Assembly (NCBI GenBank): GCA_022484685.1
Contig: JAKVKY010000013.1
Coordinates: forward strand, 1-34,853
Direction: 5' to 3'
Source of the DNA: Acidaminococcaceae bacterium
Lineage (GTDB): Bacteria > Bacillota > Negativicutes > Acidaminococcales > Acidaminococcaceae
Length of the DNA: 34,853 nucleotides
Position 1 is the first letter of the stretch; every line of letters starts with the position of its first letter. The position numbers and the translations under genes were made by a program. Below are positions 1 to 8,455 of this stretch, in pieces. Under the pieces are notes generated by a model. It did no database searches and was not told the origin of the DNA. It saw only the letters and a program-made list of their open reading frames with translations.

Positions 1-1
1 A

Positions 2-505
2 TCCTTACAAGGTGACAAAGCCATCGCTTCCATCCTGACACAGCTGGGAGGACGGCTGAACTGGGACGCCGCGCAGCAGGAACTGACGGCGGTACCGGCA
101 GCTACCCACGGCGGCGTTATCCCGGCGGCGGACTGCCCGGACCTGGTACCTATCGTGAGCGTGGTGGCGGCCGTCTCGGCCGGGACTACCCGAATCGTGC
201 AGGCAGAGCGGCTGCGTTTGAAGGAATGCGACCGGCTGGCCGCCATGGCCACGGAACTGCACAAGCTGGGAGCACGCATCACGGAACAGCCGGACGGCCT
301 GGTGATTGAAGGACGGCCGGAAGGTTTGGACGGCGGCGTGACGGTGTCGGCCTGGAACGATCACCGGGTGGCCATGAGCCTGGCTATTGCCGGGTCGCGG
401 TGCCGGCAGCCCATCCTGATTGAGGGCAGTGAGAGCGTCAGGAAATCTTATCCCCACTTCTGGCAGGATCTGGCCGCGGTGGGAGGAAAGGTGGAACAAG
501 TATGA
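2..505 (+). CDS. aroA: 3-phosphoshikimate 1-carboxyvinyltransferase (EPSP synthase), C-terminal part
   Basis: This is the C-terminal portion (about 167 residues) of EPSP synthase, which joins shikimate-3-phosphate and phosphoenolpyruvate in the cytoplasm, the sixth step of the shikimate pathway. The frame is open from base 2 and the start lies upstream of the window. Family landmarks are in order: a PDLVP segment, the conserved RLRLKECDRLAAMA block, GLVIEG, NDHRVAMSLAIAG and a C-terminal SVRKSYPHFWQDL segment. These are the substrate-binding Arg/Lys and Asp-His-Arg motifs of the second domain. Its TGA overlaps the ATG of aroC (ATGA at 502-505), so the two are probably translationally coupled. 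It is followed by five further aromatic-pathway genes on the same strand, consistent with one operon. Confidence 0.95.
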   Translation, partial: SLQGDKAIASILTQLGGRLNWDAAQQELTAVPAATHGGVIPAADCPDLVPIVSVVAAVSAGTTRIVQAERLRLKECDRLAAMATELHKLGARITEQPDGLVIEGRPEGLDGGVTVSAWNDHRVAMSLAIAGSRCRQPILIEGSESVRKSYPHFWQDLAAVGGKVEQV

Positions 506-1583
506 GTGCAACCTTAGGCCGTACGGTAAAAATGACCATCTTCGGCGAATCCCACGGACCGGCCATCGGTCTGGTGGTGGACGGACTGCCGCCCGGACTG
601 AAGGTGGATACTGATTTTTTGCAGAGCGAGCTGGAACGCCGGGCGCCGGGACGCAATAAGCTGGGCACGGCCCGCAAGGAAACCGATGCCTTTGTGCTGC
701 AGAGCGGCGTCTTTGAGGGTCATACCACGGGCACGCCTCTGTGCGCCCTTATCCCTAACGGGGACCAGCATTCCGGGGACTATCAGCTGCTGCAGGCCAA
801 GATGCGGCCCGGTCATGCGGATTATGCGGGGCGCGTTAAATATCACGGCTTTAATGATTACCGGGGCGGCGGCCACTTTAGCGGCAGGCTGACGGCGCCG
901 TTGGTGCTGCTGGGAGCGCTGTGCAAGCTGGCGCTGCAGGAACGGCAGGTGACGGTAGGTTCCCATATCGTAAATATCGGCGCTGCCACGGACCGGCGTT
1001 TTAACCCTCTGGGTGAGCCGCCGGCGGTTCTGGCCAGCTTGCGGCAGCAGACTTTGCCCACCCTGGATGAGGCGGTCGGCGCCGCCATGGAACAGGAAAT
1101 CCGACGGCCAGGGCACAGGGCGACAGCGTGGGCGGCAGTATCGAGTGCCTGATTCAGGGACTGCCTGCCGGTGTGGGCGCGCCTTTCTTTGATTCCTGTG
1201 AAAGCTGCCTGGCGCATGCGCTCTTTGCCGTGCCGGCGGTGAAGGGACTGGAGTTTGGCGCCGGCTTTGGTTTCTGCCGGCTGCATGGCAGCGAGGCTAA
1301 TGACGCCATGCACTACGAGCAGGGGCAGGTACGTACCCTGACTAATCATAACGGCGGCCTGACCGGCGGATTGACTAACGGCATGCCGATAGTGTTCCGG
1401 GTAGGGATCAAGCCTACGCCCAGCATCAGCAAACCGCAGCAGACGGTGGATATCCTGGCGAAGACGGATACGACTCTCAGCGTACCGGGGCGTCACGACC
1501 CCTGCATCGTGCAGCGGGCGGTACCGGTCATCGAAGGCGTAGCCGCCTGGGTGGCGCTGGATTTGCTGCTGGCTAACACCTGA
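502..1583 (+). pseudogene. aroC: Chorismate synthase, interrupted by a -1 frameshift near 1107
   Basis: Chorismate synthase removes phosphate from EPSP to give chorismate, using reduced FMN. The first frame (502 to about 1107) carries GESHGPAIG, the RPGHADY signature and the FSGRLTAPLV block. It then runs out of phase and stops at 1152. The remaining conserved part (GDSVGGSIEC, PAVKGLEFGAGF, SEANDAM, the NGGLTGGLTNGMP region and a KTDTTLSVPGRHDPCI block) continues in another frame to the TGA at 1583. Restoring one G in the CGG codon at 1105-1107 rejoins the two halves as IRRARAQGDSVGG and gives about 360 residues, the normal length. Both halves look fully conserved, so the lesion is either very recent or a base-calling error in a G run. 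The gene starts inside the aroA stop codon. Confidence 0.9.
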
Positions 1584-1631
1584 GCTTACCAAACTTACGG
1601 TAACAGGTCGAAACTTAATTACAAAGTACAG

Positions 1632-1653
1632 GAAACCGCGGTCCTGCGGTTTC
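1632..1653 (+). other. Perfect 8-bp stem-loop in the aroC-pheA gap
   Basis: Bases 1632-1639 (GAAACCGC) are the exact reverse complement of 1646-1653, with a 6-base loop. No U-tract follows, so it does not look like an intrinsic terminator. It lies 18 bases before the pheA start and ends just ahead of its ribosome binding site AAGGTGG. It could tune translation, protect the downstream mRNA, or be a remnant of attenuation; no leader peptide was seen. Confidence 0.5.
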
Positions 1654-1670
1654 GGATAAGGTGGAACAAG

Positions 1671-2807
1671 ATGACGGAACTGGATCTAAAAGCAATCCGC
1701 GCTACGATTGATGAGTTAGACACAACCCTGGCGCAAACTTTAAGCAAGCGCCTGGACACGGTGCTGCAGGTGGCAGCCTATAAAGAGGCGCATCAGCTGC
1801 CGGTGCTGGACGCGGAACGGGAGAAGCAGGTCCTGGCCCGGATGGCGGCCAGGGTGGAGCAGCCCGAGTACCGTAAGCCTATTGCCAATATCATGAAGGA
1901 AGTCATGGCCGAGAGCCGGTCCCTGGAAGTAGCCATGCTGACCCGGCATATCCAGGAAAAAGAACAACAGGCGGAGCCCATCCGGGTAGGTTATCAGGGC
2001 GTCAGCGGTTCTTACGGCCATCAGGCGCTGGAAGAATATTTTGCCGGCCGGGCCAAGGTGGAAATTAACTATGCCCATTTTGAAGATGTGGCGGTGGCGG
2101 TACAGCAGGGCGAGATTAAGTACGGCGTGCTGCCCATCGAAAATTCTTCTACCGGCGGCATCACCGAAGTCTACGACCTGGTGCGCCGGTATGACTGCCA
2201 GATTGTGGGCGAGCATTGCCTGCGGGTGGAGCAGAACCTGCTGGCCCTGCCCGGCGCTACCCTGGAAGGGCTGCGCACCGTGTATTCTCATCCGCAGGGG
2301 TTTGAGCAGTGCCGGGATTTCTTTAAGCAGCATCCCCATCTGACCTTTAAACCGCTGCTGAACACGGCTCAGAGCGCCAAGATGGTCAGCGAGAGCGGCG
2401 ACAAGACTTTAGGCGCGGTGGCTTCTAAACAGGCGGGCAAGCTGTACGGCCTGCAGATCCTGGCCGAGAGCATCAACACCAACTTAGCCAACCATACCCG
2501 CTTCATCATCATCGGCAAGGAGCCGGAACACCGTCCGGACGCAGACAAGATTACGCTGGTGCTGTCGGTGAAGCACGAACCGGGTTCCTTGTATAAGACC
2601 CTGGGCATCCTCTATAAATGCGGCTTGAACATGGTGAACCTGGAAAGCCGTCCTATCGAGGGCAAGTCCTGGGAATATTTCTTTCATATCGACCTGACGG
2701 GCAATTTGAGCGACCCCAGCGTGCAGGAAGCGCTGACCAAGCTGGAAGGGCAGTGCTCTTACTGCAAGGTGCTGGGCAACTATGTGGCAGAGAATAAGAG
2801 GCACTAA
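1671..2807 (+). CDS. pheA: Bifunctional chorismate mutase / prephenate dehydratase with ACT domain (P-protein)
   Basis: The protein converts chorismate to prephenate and then to phenylpyruvate, the committed route to phenylalanine. At 378 residues it has the length of the E. coli P-protein. Residues 1-85 form an all-helical AroQ-type chorismate mutase (KAIRATIDELD near the N-terminus). Residues 103-282 are prephenate dehydratase, with the GYQGVSGSYG opening, the PIENSSTGG segment and the catalytic THR-Arg-Phe motif TRF at 276-278. Residues 292-370 are an ACT domain with EPGSL at 303-307 and ESRP at 325-328, the phenylalanine-binding regulatory module, so end-product inhibition is expected. 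The start follows AAGGTGG with good spacing. aroE begins three bases after its stop. No tyrA is in the window. Confidence 0.95.
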   Translation: MTELDLKAIRATIDELDTTLAQTLSKRLDTVLQVAAYKEAHQLPVLDAEREKQVLARMAARVEQPEYRKPIANIMKEVMAESRSLEVAMLTRHIQEKEQQAEPIRVGYQGVSGSYGHQALEEYFAGRAKVEINYAHFEDVAVAVQQGEIKYGVLPIENSSTGGITEVYDLVRRYDCQIVGEHCLRVEQNLLALPGATLEGLRTVYSHPQGFEQCRDFFKQHPHLTFKPLLNTAQSAKMVSESGDKTLGAVASKQAGKLYGLQILAESINTNLANHTRFIIIGKEPEHRPDADKITLVLSVKHEPGSLYKTLGILYKCGLNMVNLESRPIEGKSWEYFFHIDLTGNLSDPSVQEALTKLEGQCSYCKVLGNYVAENKRH

Positions 2808-2810
2808 ACT

Positions 2811-3704
2811 ATGACGATGCAATTTGGTTTGCTGGGAGCCAAGCTGGGACACAGCCTCTCTCCTAAGATTCACGCAGAACTGTATAAAATTTTAAAGCTG
2901 GATGCAGCCTACGGTTTAATCGAGGTGCCCACAGAACAGCTGGCGGCGAAGCTTAGCGAGGTGCGCCGCACTTACACGGGGCTTAACGTGACCATCCCCC
3001 ACAAGGTAACGGTCATGCCGTACCTGGATAGCATCAGCCCGGAAGCTCAGGCTATCGGCGCGGTGAATACCATCCACATTAAGGACGGTAAGGCTGCCGG
3101 CCATAACACGGATTATTTCGGCTTCAGCCGGCTGCTCACCCATAACGGGCTGGACCCTGCCGGGAAGACGGTGGTGGTCCTGGGCACCGGCGGCGCTTCC
3201 CGGGCCGTCCTGCAATGTTTGTCGGACCGGGGCGCCCATCATATTATCCTGATTACCAGGAAGATTGACCAGGCGCCGGCGGATTTGCGGGCCAAGTTTG
3301 CCGGACCCCTGGCGCCTAAGGTACACGCCTATGCAGAAAAACTGCACACCGAGGGCAATCGCAGCGGCAAGCTGGTGCTGCGTTCCATGTGTACCTATCA
3401 GGAACTGCCCCACCTGCAGGCGGATTTGCTGGTGAACTGTACGCCGGTGGGCATGGCGCCTAAGACCGGTCTCAGTCCGGTGCCGGCGGCGGTGGTTGCT
3501 AACTGCGGCGCCGTGGTAGACGTGATCTACAATCCGGCGGAAACGGAACTGCTCCGTCTGGCGAAGCTGCAAAATAAACCGGCCGTGAACGGTTTATATA
3601 TGCTGGTAGCTCAGGCGGTAGCAGCGGAAGAAATCTGGCTGGAGCGCCGGCTGGATGCAGCGCTGATCGATAAGCTGGTGGACCAGGTAGCGCAACTTTT
3701 ATAA
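2811..3704 (+). CDS. aroE: Shikimate dehydrogenase (NADP+)
   Basis: The enzyme reduces 3-dehydroshikimate to shikimate. The N-terminus has the substrate-binding GAKLGHSLSPKIH block, followed by NVTIPHKV, whose Lys is the catalytic residue, and GAVNTIH with the downstream HNTDYFGF (conserved Asp). The cofactor domain has the glycine-rich VLGTGGASRAV loop, then NCTPVGM and the NGLYMLVAQA segment. The length of 297 residues is slightly above the usual 270-290, because of a longer stretch around residues 160-200 between the dinucleotide loop and NCTPVGM. Two in-frame ATGs occur at 2811 and 2817; AAGAGG at about 2794 fits the first. It sits between pheA and aroK. Confidence 0.93.
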   Translation: MTMQFGLLGAKLGHSLSPKIHAELYKILKLDAAYGLIEVPTEQLAAKLSEVRRTYTGLNVTIPHKVTVMPYLDSISPEAQAIGAVNTIHIKDGKAAGHNTDYFGFSRLLTHNGLDPAGKTVVVLGTGGASRAVLQCLSDRGAHHIILITRKIDQAPADLRAKFAGPLAPKVHAYAEKLHTEGNRSGKLVLRSMCTYQELPHLQADLLVNCTPVGMAPKTGLSPVPAAVVANCGAVVDVIYNPAETELLRLAKLQNKPAVNGLYMLVAQAVAAEEIWLERRLDAALIDKLVDQVAQLL

Positions 3705-3785
3705 AGTGTGGTAAAATAAAGGTAGAAATCGTTTAAGATTCCTGACGCAGCTGCGTAAACCTGCTGCGACAGAAAGGACGACGCC

Positions 3786-4289
3786 ATGAAGAACATCGTG
3801 CTCATCGGGATGCCCGGCAGCGGTAAGACTACCTTCGGCCGTTATCTGGCCGAGATGCTCCGGCGGGATTTTATCGATGCGGACCCGGAAATTGAAAAAG
3901 ATGCAGGCCGCAGCATCCCCGAACTGTTTGAAGATGGGGAAGACGTGTTCCGGGAAGCGGAAAGCGCTACGGTTTTGCGGCTGGCAGCCTTGCAGGGCAA
4001 GGTCCTGGCCATGGGCGGCGGCGTGGTGCTGCGTCCGGAAAATATTACCCGGCTGCACCGCACCGGCGGCATCATCTTTTTGGACCGGGCGCCGGCGGAT
4101 ATCATTAAGGACGTGGATACGACGACCAGGCCGCTACTGGCCGCAGGACGGGAACGGGTGTATAACCTGTACGCCCAAAGGCAGCAGCTATACCTGGCGG
4201 CAGCCGATTGCGTGGTGCCCAACCGGGGACCGGTAAAAGAAGTGTTAAAACAATTACTCCAGGCGGTGAAAGATTTAAACCTGGCTTAG
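3786..4289 (+). CDS. aroK: Shikimate kinase
   Basis: The enzyme phosphorylates shikimate at O3 with ATP. It has 167 residues, normal for the family. The Walker A loop GMPGSGKTTFGR is near residues 8-19. The shikimate-binding DADPEIE segment follows at about 32-38, then FREAES and AMGGGVVLRPEN (Walker B-like glycine-rich region), and the lid region TTRPLL. The start follows a GAAAGGACG stretch. The 81-base gap after aroE contains a possible extended -10 sequence (TGGTAAAAT, 3709-3717), so a weak internal promoter is possible, although the operon probably reads through. aroQ starts 13 bases after its stop. Confidence 0.93.
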   Translation: MKNIVLIGMPGSGKTTFGRYLAEMLRRDFIDADPEIEKDAGRSIPELFEDGEDVFREAESATVLRLAALQGKVLAMGGGVVLRPENITRLHRTGGIIFLDRAPADIIKDVDTTTRPLLAAGRERVYNLYAQRQQLYLAAADCVVPNRGPVKEVLKQLLQAVKDLNLA

Positions 4290-4301
4290 GGAGGCAGCGG
4301 T

Positions 4302-4736
4302 ATGACGATGAAAAAATTTCTGGTGCTGAACGGACCCAACATTAACATGCTGGGCATCCGGGAACCGGGTGTGTACGGTAACGGCAGCTATCAAGATTTA
4401 GAAGACCTGGTCCGGAAGACGGCCCGGGAATTAAAAGTTAAGGTGACGCTGCAGCAGAGCAACAGCGAAGGCCAGCTGGTCACCTGGATCCAGGAAGCCT
4501 ACGGCAAATACGACGGCATCGTGATCAACCCGGCGGCCTATACCCATTACAGCATCGCTATCCTGGATGCGCTCAAGGCGGTAAAACTGCCGGCGATTGA
4601 AGTCCATATCAGCAACGTGCACCAAAGAGAAGAATTCCGGCATCACAGCGTGACGGCGCCGGCCTGCGTAGGCCAGATTGTGGGTCTGGGCTTGACGGGT
4701 TATGCGCTGGCGCTCAGATATTTAGCCGCCAGGTAA
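4302..4736 (+). CDS. aroQ: Type II 3-dehydroquinate dehydratase
   Basis: The enzyme dehydrates 3-dehydroquinate to 3-dehydroshikimate, the third step of the pathway. The 144-residue length and motifs are those of the small dodecameric type II enzyme: the opening LVLNGPNINMLG with Asn, the following REPGVYG carrying the catalytic Tyr loop, QSNSEGQLV, INPAAYTHYS, VHISNVHQREEFRHHS with the catalytic His and the loop Arg, and CVGQIVGLG. GGGAGG precedes the ATG at 4302; a second in-frame ATG at 4308 is less likely. This is the last gene of the aromatic cluster in the window. The step order of the pathway is not the gene order. Confidence 0.95.
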   Translation: MTMKKFLVLNGPNINMLGIREPGVYGNGSYQDLEDLVRKTARELKVKVTLQQSNSEGQLVTWIQEAYGKYDGIVINPAAYTHYSIAILDALKAVKLPAIEVHISNVHQREEFRHHSVTAPACVGQIVGLGLTGYALALRYLAAR

Positions 4737-4766
4737 AGCTGCGCCGGCTAAGAGGGAGGTAAGGTT

Positions 4767-5552
4767 ATGCAAAAGCGATTACATCTGTTCCTGCTGACAC
4801 TGGTTCTGGTACTGGTTAGCGCGGGTGCCGCCCTGGCCATGCCCTCCGATCATCAGGTGGTTCCTACCAAGACCCCGGCGGAAAGAATCGCCGAAGTGAC
4901 CCAAAAGATCAAGCAGCAACCGGACAACGCCAATCTCTATTCCATGCGCAGTTACTATTATCGCGACGCGCACGAGTTGAACAAGGCCGTAGCTGATATC
5001 AGCAAGGCCATTGCCTTACAGCCGGACCGGGAGTATTATTACGGGACCCGGGCCGGGTATTATAAGTCCCTGGGTAAAACGGACCTGGCCCTGGGGGATT
5101 ACGGCAAACAGATTGCCCTGCATCCGGAACATACCTGGAACTATTTGAACCGGGGCAACTATTATAAACAATTACAGAACTACCCGGCAGCCATTGCTGA
5201 TTACACCCGGGTGATCACCCTGGCGCCCCAGCAGACCAACGGCTATTTTTCCCGGGCGGCGGTGTATCAGTTGCAACACCGGTATGACCTGGCCCTGGCC
5301 GATTATGATGCCATCCTGGTCCAGAACCCCAAATCTACCTCGGCGGTCCTGAAACGGGCGGATATTTTTTATCAGCAGCAGAAGTATCGTGCGGCCCTGT
5401 TAGAATGTGACCGTGCCTTACAGATGAGCCAGGGTAAGAACCGGCAGGCCCGGGAAATGAAGAGCGCCATCTATCTGGCCCAGGGGCAGACGTCTAAGGC
5501 GGCGGCTGAGCTGGAGCAAGTTCTGGCCCAGTACCGGGAACAAACCTATTAA
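4767..5552 (+). CDS. Exported tetratricopeptide repeat (TPR) protein
   Basis: The 261-residue product has a clear signal peptide: positive start (MQKR), a hydrophobic core at about 5-22 and a likely signal peptidase I site after ALA at residue 24. Residues 36-255 are helical repeats of about 34 residues with the TPR pattern (for example NYLNRGNYYKQLQNYPAAI and the following repeat with FSRAAVYQLQHRYDLALAD), roughly six copies. TPR arrays are protein-binding scaffolds; the partner is unknown. GGGAGG precedes the ATG. It lies 30 bases after aroQ and 31 bases before a diguanylate cyclase gene, so the three may be co-transcribed, but no functional link to aromatic synthesis is implied. Confidence 0.8.
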   Translation: MQKRLHLFLLTLVLVLVSAGAALAMPSDHQVVPTKTPAERIAEVTQKIKQQPDNANLYSMRSYYYRDAHELNKAVADISKAIALQPDREYYYGTRAGYYKSLGKTDLALGDYGKQIALHPEHTWNYLNRGNYYKQLQNYPAAIADYTRVITLAPQQTNGYFSRAAVYQLQHRYDLALADYDAILVQNPKSTSAVLKRADIFYQQQKYRAALLECDRALQMSQGKNRQAREMKSAIYLAQGQTSKAAAELEQVLAQYREQTY

Positions 5553-5583
5553 TTTCTAAGTAAGAAAGGAAGTATGCTGAAGC

Positions 5584-6699
5584 ATGCAGATTACAGACTG
5601 GTTAAGTCTGGATGTTTTTTCCCTGTTGATCCTCATATTAATCTTTCTCTCCTCCCGTCATAGTTTTGATTACCGGTCACCCCAGCACAGACTTTTTTAC
5701 ATCATGCTGGCTATCAGTGCGGTGAACCTGGCGGCAGACCTTGGCAGCAGGCTTTATAAACAGGCCGGGCATGGGGGTATTTTAGTACCGGTAATCGTGG
5801 TCTTGTTCCTGACCTATCCGGTGCTGGCCTATGTCTGGTTCCGGTATCTGAGCCGGCAAATCTTTGCAGATGGGCAGGCTCCGGGACGGTGGCAGCAGAT
5901 TTTAATCCTGATACTTTTTCTGGATATTGCCGGAATCCTGGCCAGCCTGCAGACCGGTTGGTTTTTCCAATTTCCAGGGGGCGGCTACCAGAGGGGACCC
6001 TATTACGGGGTGGCCAATTTCTTAGCACTGGCCAATATCGTACTTACGGAAGCCCTGCTGGTAACATACCGGCAGCGGATTGACAAACAATATTTTACAT
6101 CCCTGTTCCTCTTCCCCCTGATTCCTTCGGTGTGTTCCCTGGTGCAGAAACATTTTTGGGGTATCAGCCTGATTTCCTGCAGCATCACCTTTGCCCTGCT
6201 CATGGTCTATCTGAACCTGCAGCAGCGGCTGATGGATACGGATTTCCTGACCGGGGCTTCTACCAGGCGCCGTCTGGATAATTACATCGAGGAAAAAATA
6301 CGGGCAGCTGAACCCGGGGCCACGTTTGCGGCCATCATGATCGATATCGATGACTTTAAACAGATTAACGACCAGCACGGTCATCTGGAAGGCGACCGGG
6401 CGTTGCAGCATACTACCGCTATCCTGCGGCGCTGCATCCGCAACGAGGATTTTCTGGCCCGCTACGGCGGCGATGAATTCTGCGTGGTGCTGGATGTGGC
6501 TTCCCGTGAGGAACTGGAGCAGGTCTTGCAGCGCATCCGCACCGCGGTGTCCCATTGCCGCTGCCGGCGTCATGGCGATACGGTGCCGGTACAGCTCAGC
6601 CTGGGTGCCTGCCTCTATGACCCGGAGCATCCGGTGAGCCTGCGGGAATTTCAGCAGCAGATTGATACGCTGATGTACGCGGACAAGCAAAGAAAGTAA
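5584..6699 (+). CDS. Membrane-bound diguanylate cyclase (GGDEF domain)
   Basis: The 371-residue protein has about six hydrophobic segments in residues 10-210, a membrane sensor region I cannot assign to a named family, followed by a GGDEF domain from about 215. The signature is complete: DTDFLTGASTRRRL at the domain start, the metal-binding Asp in MIDIDDFKQIND (254-264), and GGDEF at 295-299. An RxxD inhibitory site (RNED, 286-289) lies exactly five residues before GGDEF, which predicts product inhibition by c-di-GMP. It should make c-di-GMP from two GTP. No PilZ or EAL gene is nearby. AAAGGAAG precedes the start and a strong terminator follows. Confidence 0.9.
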   Translation: MQITDWLSLDVFSLLILILIFLSSRHSFDYRSPQHRLFYIMLAISAVNLAADLGSRLYKQAGHGGILVPVIVVLFLTYPVLAYVWFRYLSRQIFADGQAPGRWQQILILILFLDIAGILASLQTGWFFQFPGGGYQRGPYYGVANFLALANIVLTEALLVTYRQRIDKQYFTSLFLFPLIPSVCSLVQKHFWGISLISCSITFALLMVYLNLQQRLMDTDFLTGASTRRRLDNYIEEKIRAAEPGATFAAIMIDIDDFKQINDQHGHLEGDRALQHTTAILRRCIRNEDFLARYGGDEFCVVLDVASREELEQVLQRIRTAVSHCRCRRHGDTVPVQLSLGACLYDPEHPVSLREFQQQIDTLMYADKQRK

Positions 6700-6703
6700 A
6701 TTT

Positions 6704-6749
6704 AATCCCGGCAGCCTGCCGTAAGGTAAGCTGCCGGGATTATTTTTTA
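6704..6749 (+). terminator. Intrinsic terminator after the diguanylate cyclase gene
   Basis: A perfect 12-bp stem (6704-6715 pairs with 6730-6741, AATCCCGGCAGC) is followed by ATTTTTTAT. It starts four bases after the stop codon and separates this + strand unit from the convergent thiC. Confidence 0.93.
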
Positions 6750-6827
6750 TATTATTTATTTTTGTCGCAGCGGTACGGGCAGGAGTTTTTTAAGCTTTCA
6801 GCAACTGTGACAGCTGCGTTAAGTTTT

Positions 6828-8129
6828 TTAATCCTGCAGGGTGATATCTTCCCCGGCCAGGATGCGTTTCATGTTGCGGGCCGGGCACATCTTGCCGCAC
6901 ATGGTACAGGTGCCTTCGCATTCCGGTTTGCTGGAATCGTAGTAGGCCTGGGCTTTCACCGGGTCGATAGCCAGCTTGATCATCTCCGGGAAGTTCACGT
7001 CTACCCGGGCCTTGCTCATGGCGTCATCCCACTCCTGGGCATGGGGGATGCCTTTGACCAGGTCCGCCGCGTGGGCGGCAATCCTGGTGGCGATGATGCC
7101 TTCCTTCACGTCATTCACATCGGGCAGACGTAAATGTTCCGCCGGGGTCACGTAGCACAAGAAGTCGGCGCCGCAGCTAGCGGCAATAGCGCCGCCGATA
7201 GCGCTGGTAATATGGTCGTAGCCGGGGGCGATATCCGTCACCAGGGGACCCAGTACATAGAAGGGCGCGTTGTGGCACAGACGCTTTTCCAGCTTCATGT
7301 TGGCGGCAATCTCGTTGAGAACCATGTGGCCGGGTCCTTCAATCATGACCTGGACGTTACGGGACCAGGCACGTTTGGTCAGCTCGCCCAGGGTAATAAG
7401 TTCCTCAATCTGAGCGGCGTCCGTGGCATCATGGGTACAGCCGGGACGGCAGGCGTCGCCCAGGCTTAAGGTCACATCGTACTGGGCGCAGATGTCTAAG
7501 AGCCGGTCATAGTATTCGTAAAAAGGATTTTCCTTTTTATTCATCTCCATCCAGGCAAAGAGCAGGGAACCGCCCCGGGAGACCACGTTGGTGAGCCGGG
7601 GATTTTTCTTGATCCGTGCCGCCGTTTTCTGGTTCATGCCGCAGTGGATGGTCATAAAATCCACGCCGTCCTGAGCATGCTGTTCCACTACCGCAAAAAA
7701 TTCATCCACCGTGATATCTTTTAAATCTTTGTCCAGCATGCCTACGGCATCGTACATGGGCACGGTTCCAATCATGGCGGTGGACATCTTGACCAGCTGC
7801 CGTCTAAAATCGCCGGTCTTGCCAAAACAGCTCAGGTCCATGATGGCTTCCGCCTTCATACTGATGGCGCTGCGAACTTTTGTCAGCTCTTCCTCATAGT
7901 TGTTGTGGTCCTTGGACACACCCAGGTTCACATTAATCTTGGTGCGGCAGTTCTTGCCTACGCCTTCGGGACTTAAACTGGTATGGTTCTTGTTGGCCGG
8001 GATGACGACCTCGCCAGCAGCCACTAACTGGCGCAGGGTTTCCACCGGCATAAATTCCTTGGCAGCCACCAGCTGCATCTCTTTGGTGACGAGACCCTGT
8101 TTAGCGGCATCCATCTGTGTGCTATACAT
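6828..8129 (-). CDS. thiC: Phosphomethylpyrimidine synthase (HMP-P synthase)
   Basis: ThiC is a radical SAM enzyme that rearranges aminoimidazole ribotide into the pyrimidine of thiamine. The 433-residue form lacks the long N-terminal extension of proteobacterial enzymes, as is usual in Firmicutes and archaea. The cluster-binding cysteines sit at the C-terminus as CTMCGKMC (C408, C411, C415), a CX2CX3C spacing rather than the CX2CX4C of E. coli-type ThiC. Conserved blocks include [17 protein letters not shown] and [11 protein letters not shown]. An upstream in-frame ATG at 8144 is part of the ribosome binding site GGGAGGG (8136-8142), so the ATG at 8129 is chosen. A TPP riboswitch precedes it. 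No other thiamine gene is in the window. Confidence 0.95.
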   Translation of the reverse strand: MYSTQMDAAKQGLVTKEMQLVAAKEFMPVETLRQLVAAGEVVIPANKNHTSLSPEGVGKNCRTKINVNLGVSKDHNNYEEELTKVRSAISMKAEAIMDLSCFGKTGDFRRQLVKMSTAMIGTVPMYDAVGMLDKDLKDITVDEFFAVVEQHAQDGVDFMTIHCGMNQKTAARIKKNPRLTNVVSRGGSLLFAWMEMNKKENPFYEYYDRLLDICAQYDVTLSLGDACRPGCTHDATDAAQIEELITLGELTKRAWSRNVQVMIEGPGHMVLNEIAANMKLEKRLCHNAPFYVLGPLVTDIAPGYDHITSAIGGAIAASCGADFLCYVTPAEHLRLPDVNDVKEGIIATRIAAHAADLVKGIPHAQEWDDAMSKARVDVNFPEMIKLAIDPVKAQAYYDSSKPECEGTCTMCGKMCPARNMKRILAGEDITLQD

Positions 8130-8144
8130 CTTTTTCCCTCCCAT

Positions 8145-8172
8145 TAAAAAAGCCCGCCTGCGCAGGTGGGCT
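8145..8172 (-). terminator. Expression-platform terminator of the TPP riboswitch
   Basis: On the minus strand AGCCCACCTG-CG-CAGGCGGGCT forms a 10-bp stem with one A-C mismatch, followed by TTTTTT. It lies between the TPP aptamer and the thiC ribosome binding site, the expected place for a ligand-controlled terminator. Confidence 0.85.
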
Positions 8173-8183
8173 TATAGTTTTTT

Positions 8184-8270
8184 AGCAGCTTTCCTACGGT
8201 AGCATTATCTACATCAGGTGTAAGGGACAAACCGAAGTTTTCTCAGCCATGACAGCGCCCCTAGCTTTCT
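8184..8270 (-). promoter_or_regulatory. TPP riboswitch (THI element)
   Basis: Read on the minus strand, the leader has the conserved blocks in order: AGGGGCGCT, GGCTGAGA (pyrimidine-sensing loop), a short P3 hairpin (AACTTCGGTT), CCCTTACACCTGAT, GATAATGC and GTAGGAAAGC. These are the hallmark segments of the thiamine pyrophosphate aptamer. The downstream terminator implies that TPP causes premature termination of thiC transcription. Confidence 0.96.
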
Positions 8271-8287
8271 TATGTATTTGTAGTTCT

Positions 8288-8316
8288 ATTATAAACTATC
8301 CCGGACAAAGTTACAA
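8288..8316 (-). promoter_or_regulatory. Probable sigma-A promoter of thiC
   Basis: On the minus strand, TTGTAA (8311-8316) and a perfect TATAAT (8288-8293) are separated by 17 bases. The start of transcription would fall about 10 bases before the first conserved riboswitch nucleotides. Confidence 0.75.
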
Positions 8317-8382
8317 CCGGGCCGGACACGGGTAACTTTTTTAACGCAGGTGTAGAAAATAATTTCTCCGGCCGGGTTTTAG

Positions 8383-8391
8383 TGTTACAAT
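8383..8391 (+). promoter_or_regulatory. Possible extended -10 promoter of the TPM gene
   Basis: TGTTACAAT matches an extended -10 (TGnTAnAAT). The corresponding -35 position is poor (TTTCTC). It is divergent from the thiC promoter and about 65 bases ahead of the coding start. Confidence 0.35.
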
Positions 8392-8455
8392 AAGGGAAGT
8401 GACAAGGCGATGGTTGAGACTATCTGAGGCCTGTGTGTGCAGCAGAGGTGCGGCG

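Noticed and set aside
1099-1152. Programmed frameshifting in aroC
   Set aside because: No slippery heptamer or downstream pseudoknot is evident at the junction, and chorismate synthase is not known to use recoding.
858-1592. Long minus-strand open frame opposite aroC
   Set aside because: It is antisense to two halves of a conserved enzyme, without ribosome binding site or family resemblance; GC-rich DNA commonly gives such shadows.
6828-8129. Short CX2CX3C motif of ThiC as a defect
   Set aside because: The rest of the protein is fully conserved and shortened spacing is, as far as I recall, usual in clostridial and archaeal ThiC.
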